Shown: positions 20,780 to 26,470 of the stretch, piece by piece
How positions within the stretch are numbered: position 1 is the first letter of the stretch
How the letters are laid out: each line of letters starts with the position of its first letter
Assembly: GCA_030374805.1 (NCBI GenBank)
Contig: JARGSG010000242.1
Coordinates: forward strand, 1-26,470
Direction: 5' to 3'
DNA from: Gracilaria gracilis
Lineage: Eukaryota > Rhodophyta > Florideophyceae > Gracilariales > Gracilariaceae
Length of the DNA: 26,470 bases
The notes under the pieces: model-generated
What the model was told of the DNA's origin: nothing
Seen by the model: the letters and a program-made list of their open reading frames with translations, nothing else
Databases searched by the model: none
Made by a program: the position numbers and the translations under genes

Positions 20780-20952
20780 TTCTCGGATCGTTTTCGAAGC
20801 TCATTTTCGGATTCCAGCGACATGCATGTGGCAAGTCGATAACCTCAATGTGAGAGAACAAAGGGTTGAAATGAGCTTCTCGTCAATGTCCACGATTGCT
20901 GCAGATGGAGTGGAGCAAGCTCTCACGATTTGCAAAAGCTGCGTCGCGAGAA
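20780..20952 (-). other. Probable 5' coding extension of the peptidase gene
   Basis: Minus-strand reading gives protein-like sequence in two frames: one with VDIDEKLISTLCSLTLR and MHVAGIRK, ending in TGA at about 20800, and another with SLESENELRKRSENW. This suggests that the peptidase gene starts upstream of 20779 with at least one frame break. No start codon can be assigned with confidence. Confidence 0.35.
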
Positions 20953-20957
20953 ACAAT

Positions 20958-21110
20958 CCTCCACGTGTAAAATGCACTTTTGCATTCTACACGTTGTACA
21001 GGTGTTCAAAATTGTGAACAGTATTTTTCAAATATGTATACCGCATGTCCTAGGACAAAGCCAAAACCCGGTTCATGTTTGTGTACCACAGTTTTGTACC
21101 ACAGTTTTGT
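20958..21110. repeat. Diverged satellite-unit relics beyond copy 2
   Basis: Two pieces related to the satellite lie here. At 20961-20996, CCACGTGTAAAATGC...ACACG is the reverse complement of the A-tail hairpin (for example 2098-2135) with about 80% identity. At 21043-21084, CATGTCCTAGGACA then AAAAC and GGTTCATGTT match the start of the satellite core in forward orientation with scattered changes. A 13-base direct repeat, GTACCACAGTTTT, follows at 21083-21095 and 21096-21108. These may mark the right end of the element that carries the Myb, orphan and peptidase genes. Confidence 0.6.
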
Positions 21111-21818
21111 TGGGTTTAATCATTAGTTTGTTCTGTGCATTGCTTCAGAAGCTGAAAAGCACTGGTCGTAGACTATATGTAACCATACGTCCTTGTTAAG
21201 GGTGGAAATAGCCAACAGCATGCATCCGTTGGCTGTGTTCATCTTCTATCGCTGAGCAGAACGGCAACATTCCCTGTACGACCTTGTGGAGCTCACTTGG
21301 CATGTCCGCCCGCATCACGCCCAAAATCTAACCGAGGTCTAGCAGCCTGGTACAACTGTCTACGCGCAGTACGAAAACTGATAGTCGTTTCAGAACCCCC
21401 TTTTTTTTCTACCGATTCCCCTACTCTTAGCATCCACAACAATTTGCTGATATCTTCGGCCACTTCATTTGATTATCTCGCCAAAACCCACCAGCACGAT
21501 CCATGGTCTAACTTTCGAGGCAACATTGTACAAAACATCTTCCGGAGCGTTCATTGCCTTTCTGAAAGTTGCAATGTGCGTGTTATTCAAACGTATGGGT
21601 TGTCTGCAATAACCAAATCATTGAACATCCTTGAAATCAGCGTACCTATCATCCCACAAATCCATCACTTAACGTGCTCACGCCGTTTTTCTTACCGAGT
21701 TCTGTAGTACACCCTCGCGGTATTCATCAAAGAAAACGGTGTCCATTAAATTCTAAACACCGCGAGCCACTCATCTCGAATATAAGAACGGCTGTACACT
21801 TTTGAAGGAATGATTCTA
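21111..21818. other. Intergenic stretch with an ambiguous coding fragment
   Basis: On the minus strand, about 21468-21680 reads as protein-like sequence (LWDDRYADFKDV, then RLNNTHIATFRKAMNAPEDV and RPWIVLVGFGEIIK) interrupted by one stop. On the plus strand, 21297-21707 is open but has no ATG near its start (first codon TTG) and no recognisable domain. The minus-strand fragment fits the direction of the neighbouring methyltransferase gene better. Nothing else is supported in this stretch. Confidence 0.25.
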
Positions 21819-22400
21819 TTATTTCACTAGCAGAGAGATGTTACCCACACCGCATTTTTCGTACGAAGTAAAGAGCTCCTGTCCAGGGTTGATCGTTCGA
21901 GTTGCAATGACGTTGATCATTGCCTGATTCTCGAGGCTGATCTGGGTGACTAATATTGTCAGTTTTAAGTTGAAACTGAACATTTGGCACACGGCGGTGT
22001 GCGTCAGGAATTTCGATTGTTCATTGCTGCCTGGAACTGCTTATCCATATGGTGGTAGTTGTAATCATTAATGTATGCTGCAGTACAGAACTTCAACGGT
22101 ACGACATATACTGTTTTGAGACCGTTTTTTCTTATCTATAGTTGTCACGTCTGGGAATGCTGCAGGACGAACTGAAACTTGGATTGCGTACTCTGCAAAT
22201 CTTTGGCAGTCCACTGCCAGAACACCTTGTCCGTAATTATGAGAACACGAATAGGCACTTTTCACCTCCTGGTGCCTTCCTTGGTAAGGTCGTGGTAGAC
22301 TAAAGTGCCGTAATACTGGCAGATGACCTGGTCTTTTCGATAAACGTTTTGGGACGCCAAATGCACCTTTACCGGCGAGTGGGTGCTGTATGGTACTCTT
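21819..22400 (-). other. SET domain region (protein lysine methyltransferase)
   Basis: Reading in order on the minus strand: STIQHPLAGKGAF (AGKGAF at 22359-22376) matches the SET start motif with its G-G/A-F. A shifted frame then gives VICQYYGTLVY. A further frame gives FCTAAYINDYNYHHMD (YINDY at 22061-22075), followed by VPNVQFQ. A last frame gives IATRTINPGQELFTSYEKCG (21850-21910), the closing ELF..Y motif. NDY replaces the usual NHS, and the pseudoknot partners are otherwise in place. At least three frame changes occur within ~550 bases. Confidence 0.65.
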
Positions 22401-22649
22401 TGCAATAATGAGGTTGTTCGCAGAACTTTCCAACCAGTAAACAGATCTATCCATGCTCACCCTGTTGCAGAAGCCCTTGGTAACGTTCCGTCCATTTTTT
22501 GGAATGGTGTACTGTTTGCCATTCGGGACAAAAGCATGATCGTATTCCACATTGAGCTCAGTGCTGCAAGTATGGCACTAGAAAACCTTTGATAATGCGG
22601 ATATGGAGCGGGAGCTCTCCAGCGCTTGTCACCAGCGAGAACGGTAAGT

Positions 22650-23810
22650 GGATCAACACGTTTCAAGTACAGGTTCCCTGGAAAACACGGCATTCTCCAC
22701 ACTTCCGCATGTGAGAAGCCGAACCACAGTAGTTATAAGGCACATCGCTTTTTTATACAGGCCCATATCAAACAAGATATCGTTTGCCCTGTAGTATATC
22801 GTCTTCGAGAGAGCAATAAGAAAGTTCAGCTTTGCAGCTGCATGACACCGTACGTCTATTTCACAACCAAACGAAACGGCGGTGTCCTGGCCAGGTGACA
22901 TTGCGGCTATCGCTGTTGAGAAACGTTCCAGCAAAAAAGTCGATCACAATGTCGCCAGGCCTGGAGTAGCGAGCAATAAGGTTCTTGGATCAGTGCGATC
23001 GGTTTTTTGATCACTTCGTAGAGCGTAAGGTCTTGACAACGACAACCAATTGTATCCGTTGAGTTTCTGGAATCGGTACCATCTGGGGCACTTGGGTTAA
23101 AAGTTACCCGAACCTGCTCGTGTGGTGGGAGATCTTTGATATTGTTTTGATTGTGTTTTTCCGAGGTGGGTAAGAACACCCGACGAAGTTGAAATTTCTG
23201 TCCGTGTTTTCCATTTCGAATTCGTTTGCGGAAGTGAGACCATTTCTCTTCACGTGTATCGCGTACTCATTCATGTTTACGAGAATAGAATTCTTTCTTT
23301 TCGAACTGCTGCCCTTGTTTTGAGAAGGATGCCATGAGAACACGATTGGAACTTGATCGACAGTGAATGTTGATTTAGTTAAGCTGCTCTTACGGTGGGG
23401 GAGGTGTTGTTGGTGTACGTCCAGTACTTTTCGCCCTCTTCACTTTCATCACTGCTACTATCATCGTCAGTGTCTTCCATATCTGCTTCGAAATCTTCAC
23501 AACGAAGTTTCGTTGCCGGGAGATTCGGGGCCTTTGTAAACAGCTCTATCCAGGTTTGCGCCATCTGAAATGACGACAAAATGAGTGCATGACCTCCAGG
23601 GCGAAGGAGTTTCCCAATCAGACCGTACCGTCATTATTATTCTGGTCGTGATTGAGGGTATCGTACGAGTAGTCGCGAATATTACGAGGAGGATCAATTA
23701 GAACAAGTTGCGTTTTACCAATGATGTTCAAATGTTCCGTTACTTCAGCCTCTAAGCATTTGCGAAGTTCTCGAACCCAGTATCCAGAGAGAGCAAAACT
23801 TGTCCCCAAC
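22650..23810 (-). other. Beta-class DNA amino-methyltransferase region
   Basis: Minus-strand motifs in order: VLIDPPRNIRD with a following NHD (motif IV, DPPR at 23684-23695); LLRPGGHALILSSFQMAQTW (23560-23610, the 'LkpGG' strand); an acidic insert EDTDDDSSSDESEEGE (~23440-23490); VIKKPIALIQ (~22990-23020, motif X side); PGDIVIDFFAGTFSTAIAA (22900-22965, motif I with D-F-F-A-G-T-F); and FGCEID (~22850). Motif IV before motif I is the beta-class order of DNA N4C/N6A methyltransferases. The acidic insert and length are of eukaryotic style. The catalytic DPPY tyrosine is read here as Arg. Confidence 0.75.
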
Positions 23811-23899
23811 GATGTTGTAAAAGATTGCTGATTGCCGAATGCAAGTCACGCTGTTTAATCGCCGCCAGTTCTGGGACGGAAGCTCCCGGATTTGCATCT

Positions 23900-25239
23900 T
23901 CTTCACTTGACGCACCTTTTCCCGCATTGAGTGGTGGGGGTGCGCAACAAATCGTTGAGAGTTCGGCGGTGCAGCGGTTTCGGGACGTCGTATACGGTAG
24001 AACCAGAGGGCAGTTTTTGGTGCATCACTTTTTTCTTCTCTCTGCGGGGTGGTTGCTTTGAAAGCGGCGTATCAGAAGGTGGTCGACATCGGATCCTCAA
24101 AAAGGACCCGGTGGGGCACCGTTTTTGATGGATTTGTACATCTCCCACTCGAACTGCGGAATATTGGCAGTCAAAGCGTTAGTGGATACCGAAGAAAATG
24201 GTTGGGGAGAAGATCAGTGTCCATATGTGTGTGTTGAGAAGCAGAGGGTGGTACTACAGGAGGTCGGCACCTTCAATGATTCATAAAAACCGGAAGGGAC
24301 CTTGGTCTTGGCACGAGTATACTTCGTCGTATTCCGTTACTGAATATATATCAGCAAGGAAATCGGATACAATTTCACGCAAGCTGTTGTCAATTGTGTC
24401 TGTGATAGATAAGGCGAACTGGGAAACTTGCGTCGGATCATGTGTTAGACTCGGGGATATATGAAATTCTTTCGCAGAACGCCTTGAAACATAGCCATCC
24501 GATCGGGAATCGACCACTTTGTATACCAGGTTGTTATCGAGAAAAACGTAAGGAGTGCATAGTTGCTCCACGCTCTGGAAACCCAGATAAAAAGGAAATC
24601 GGTCCCAAGCGCGTACAAGCAGCTGTATGGATTTCCCAATACGTTGGGCTCCCTTTCGACCTAATCTCTTCAGGGATGGGATGTGAGAGCCTTTGTCCTT
24701 CCGAAACTTTGATATATGCACCAGGGCGGATAAGAACAAAAGTTGTTCCCACCTTGTTGATGGTTCCGTGAGGAAAATACTGTCCTTTTGTTTCGCCGTT
24801 GTTCGAGCTGGGCGAAAAACAGAACAAGTAAAGAATGGAACCAGTAAAGAGGTGTAAGGATACCAGCGGAGTCTACAGTTGCATAAATGCAAAACAAACT
24901 GCCGTACTCGGCGGTCTGACTCTCCAGGGTGCATATCGGTAGCAAAAGCGATGCGGTAGTAATTGTGAAGGTGTTGATTAAACAACCCCCCACAGCCAAG
25001 CTTGCGGTTTCGTAATTTCTGATGTCCCTTCCGTCTAGAAGCACGTGAAGAAGGTTGGCCACAGCGGGAGGATGTGGTGAAGGCTCACCTGCAGACCTTT
25101 TAGCCTCCTCCAACTGCCTTATCCATTTCGCGAATGATGCGTAATTCTGAGCTTGCGTTACTACTTCCGGGCATTGCTCGAGCCATACTTCGCGGCAGGC
25201 TAAAAAGCAAGTAATGGTACGAATGGCCTTTGTCGTCAT
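23900..25239 (-). other. N-terminal region of the methyltransferase gene, unrecognised
   Basis: Protein-like stretches occur in all three minus frames: ACREVWLEQCPEVVTQAQNY (from 25239), FPHGTINKVGTTFVLIRPG (~24775), and PYVFLDNNLVYKVVDSRSDG to SVTEYDEVYSCQDQG (~24540-24290). A basic Pro/Lys-rich linker (PPRREKKKVMHQK) lies at about 24060, then DLHSAISNLLQHRWGQVL at ~23810-23860. I do not recognise a domain. The part just before the methyltransferase motifs may be the target-recognition or helical lead-in segment. Confidence 0.4.
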
Positions 25240-25251
25240 GTTGCGACTCTG

Positions 25252-25530
25252 GTGCTAGGAAAGGCGGATGGCCAAATAGAGCAGAGGCGCTTCGACAAAA
25301 TAATCCTGCGTCTTGAAGAAAAGAGAGTTTCAAGTATGGCCTCAACAGTGTTGGAGGGATTAAAGCTCGTTCGTAATGCCTGCAATGAACTTGTTTACGT
25401 TTTGAAGGTGGCGCAGTATGGTAGTGTTTGCGGATGCGCGATGAAAATGATCCGGAAAGAAGCTCGTTGATGAACAGCGAGCGCTCTGGGAATGCGACCG
25501 AATCCTTGAAAAAGAAAGCAATATTGCCGG
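25252..25530 (+). other. Possible plus-strand coding fragment before the dispersed repeat
   Basis: An open frame without an ATG start (first codon GTG) reads RRFDKIILRLEEKR... ACNELVYVLKVAQYG to a stop at 25470. After a one-base shift, LVDEQRALWECDRILEKESN continues to the edge of the repeat at 25531. The composition suggests a helical or coiled-coil protein. It could be the N-terminal part of the ParB-like gene, split by the 235-base repeat. The opposite strand is also open (25100-25537), so the coding strand is uncertain. Confidence 0.3.
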
Positions 25531-25764
25531 GGGCCATGTCCTAGGACATGGCGAAAACTTGGTTCATGTTCGTGCAAAGCGCGCGGGGTGTTTCCAAAAA
25601 ATTGGTATTTATTTACAAAAACTTTTTTTGAAAATTCCGTGATGCAAGAACATGAACCACTTTTTCATGGTGTCCTAGGACATGAAGCATTCAAGTTATA
25701 TTTTGGGACAAGAGCCCCTGGTCATACACCATGGACGAATGCGGACGCGGAGCAATGTGTTGAG
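25531..25764. mobile_element. Solitary 235-base B unit (MITE-like)
   Basis: A single copy of the satellite B unit lies 5-10 kb from the arrays. It begins GGGCCATGTCCTAGG and ends GCAATGTGTTGAG, matching the unit boundaries in the array. Inside it, 25535-25576 and 25643-25684 are 42-base inverted repeats with 35 of 42 matches, each containing the palindrome CCTAGGACAT region, around a 66-base centre. This is the shape of a small non-autonomous inverted-repeat element. No clear target-site duplication is visible. It interrupts or borders the plus-strand ParB-like coding region. Confidence 0.8.
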
Positions 25765-25867
25765 TCTTAGCTTTGGTACATTACAAGAAGAACAGTTTAC
25801 CCTGTGTCGCTTTTTCGTGTTCGCCTCGTGGTGACTGGGAATTTCACCGAGAAGTACTACCTTTTCT

Positions 25868-26470
25868 GTGCACCAAGGAAGCAGAGCCAAGAAGCGCGAA
25901 GTAATGGTTCCATCGACCGAAAGAGTGAACGAGTCGAATCAACGGCCATGCAACCCTGTGGAGTATGAAGATGACATTCTACCTGGCCCAGAACCGCAGC
26001 CACCACAACAGCGTCAACACGATGCGCAATATGATGATAGAGACGATGTTGTGGCAGTCGATGATGACGAAGTAGTACATGTAGATGAATTTGGGGGTAC
26101 CAGTACCGAGAAGGCCATTGAAGAAGCAACGAAGAGGCTAGCCATTCCAGAGATCGACTTTGACAAATTTGAACGAAGAGTTGTTCGTATCAATCTATTA
26201 ACGCTGGCCGTGAACCTTCAGATCCCTTGCGTGCCATAAGGAATGGGCATATTGAAATCCTCGAGCAAAAGTTCAGCAAGGCTTTGAATCTTCCAGAACT
26301 GGGACGCATTTCTGTTGCTCCTCCAAAGTAGAGCGAAAGAAGATGTACCAGGTGCGTATTTCGTGATGGGTGAGGACCGGTACGAGCGTGTCGTCAAGGA
26401 ATGCTGGATTGTGGACGGGCGCCATAGGCAAAAGCATTCAGGCGGTTAGCCGAGAGCCAGAACCCTGACA
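25868..26470 (+). CDS. ParB/sulfiredoxin-like domain protein, partial (runs off the window)
   Basis: The frame is open from 25868 (GTG; first ATG at 25904) to 26239. It has a low-complexity Pro/Gln/Asp-rich segment (PGPEPQPPQQRQ, then DDVVAVDDDEVVHVDE) followed by EIDFDKFERRVVRINLLTLA. Single-base shifts then give NPSDPLRAIRNGHIEILE, LGRISVAPPK, PGAYFVMGEDRYERVV, CWIVDGRHR (26402-26428) and AFRRLAESQNPD at the edge. The NPSDPLR lead, the I..LE helix and the DGRHR motif before a helix with A..RLA are the hallmarks of the ParB/Srx fold, which binds DNA or acts as a nuclease or NTPase. At least three one-base frame breaks are needed. Upstream RVRLVVTGNFTEKYYLFCA (25815-25875, another frame) may belong to it. 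Confidence 0.6.

Larger units (their letters stand above)
21819..25239 (-). pseudogene. DNA N6A/N4C methyltransferase-SET gene with many frame breaks
   Basis: A ~3.4-kb minus-strand coding region starts with ATG at 25239 (MTTKAIRTITCFLACREVW) and ends at TAA 21819-21821 after SLLVK. At least eight frame changes occur along it, but protein motifs appear in the expected order when the frames are followed. They are an unrecognised N-terminal third (25239 to ~23900), a beta-class DNA amino-methyltransferase domain (~23810-22650) and a SET domain (~22400-21819). The methyltransferase would move a methyl group from S-adenosylmethionine to adenine N6 or cytosine N4 of DNA; the SET domain would methylate a protein lysine. 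Both imply a nuclear chromatin role. It may be one fused protein or two adjacent genes, because no clear stop-start boundary is visible between the domains. Frame breaks may be decay or consensus error. Confidence 0.7.

Noticed and set aside
21297..21707. 136-codon plus-strand ORF
   Set aside because: It begins with TTG rather than ATG, has low-complexity composition, and its opposite strand carries the more protein-like reading.
25100..25537. 145-codon minus-strand ORF overlapping the start of the methyltransferase gene
   Set aside because: It overlaps the better-supported MTTKAIRT frame (25239) and runs into the dispersed repeat. The plus strand there also reads as coding, so strand and reality are unclear.

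Overview
The window looks like nuclear DNA of a eukaryote, probably an alga or another microbial eukaryote. The signs are Myb/SANT-type DNA-binding domains, a USP-like cysteine peptidase, a SET domain, acidic low-complexity linkers, satellite-type repeats and no operon structure. The lineage cannot be fixed from sequence alone. I see no tRNA or rRNA gene. Almost every protein-coding locus carries single-base frame breaks, so 'pseudogene' below means 'broken in this sequence' and need not mean dead in the organism.

Layout. Bases 2-11013 and 11136-19917 are two direct tandem copies of one locus, joined by a ~120-base insert containing four TTAGGG words. Each copy has, in order: (a) a ~1.8-kb left flank with remnants of a plus-strand coding region and a conserved TATA-like box; (b) a compound satellite array (1796-6220; 12949-15126) of 547-base and 235-base units, each carrying the 20-base perfect palindrome GCCATGTCCTAGGACATGGC; (c) a ~0.7-kb spacer with a 12-bp hairpin; (d) a plus-strand gene with an N-terminal SANT/Myb domain and a C-terminal telomere-repeat-factor-like Myb domain; (e) an unrecognised plus-strand gene; (f) a minus-strand cysteine peptidase gene with Cys, His and Asp boxes, tail-to-tail with (e). 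Copy 1 is cut inside the peptidase gene, just upstream of the catalytic Cys. Copy 2 continues through its N-terminal part to about 20.8 kb.

To the right (21.0-26.5 kb) is a different module. A minus-strand gene with many frame breaks (21819-25239) encodes a beta-class DNA N6-adenine/N4-cytosine methyltransferase followed by a SET domain. A plus-strand gene running off the right edge encodes a ParB/sulfiredoxin-like domain with the GRHR motif. Between them lies one isolated 235-base unit of the satellite (25531-25764), so the unit also exists in dispersed, MITE-like form.

How the parts may work together is inference. The SANT/TRF-like Myb protein, the orphan protein and the peptidase could be the cargo of a large DNA transposon whose palindromic termini gave rise to the satellite. 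The methyltransferase-SET plus ParB pair could be an epigenetic or mobile-element module combining DNA methylation, histone methylation and a ParB-type DNA-binding or nuclease activity. A caution applies: extra single bases sit in copy 2 before the Myb start codon and in copy 1 after it, so a block of about one repeat period (~6.9-15.85 kb) looks like low-quality consensus. The tandem duplication itself therefore needs independent confirmation.
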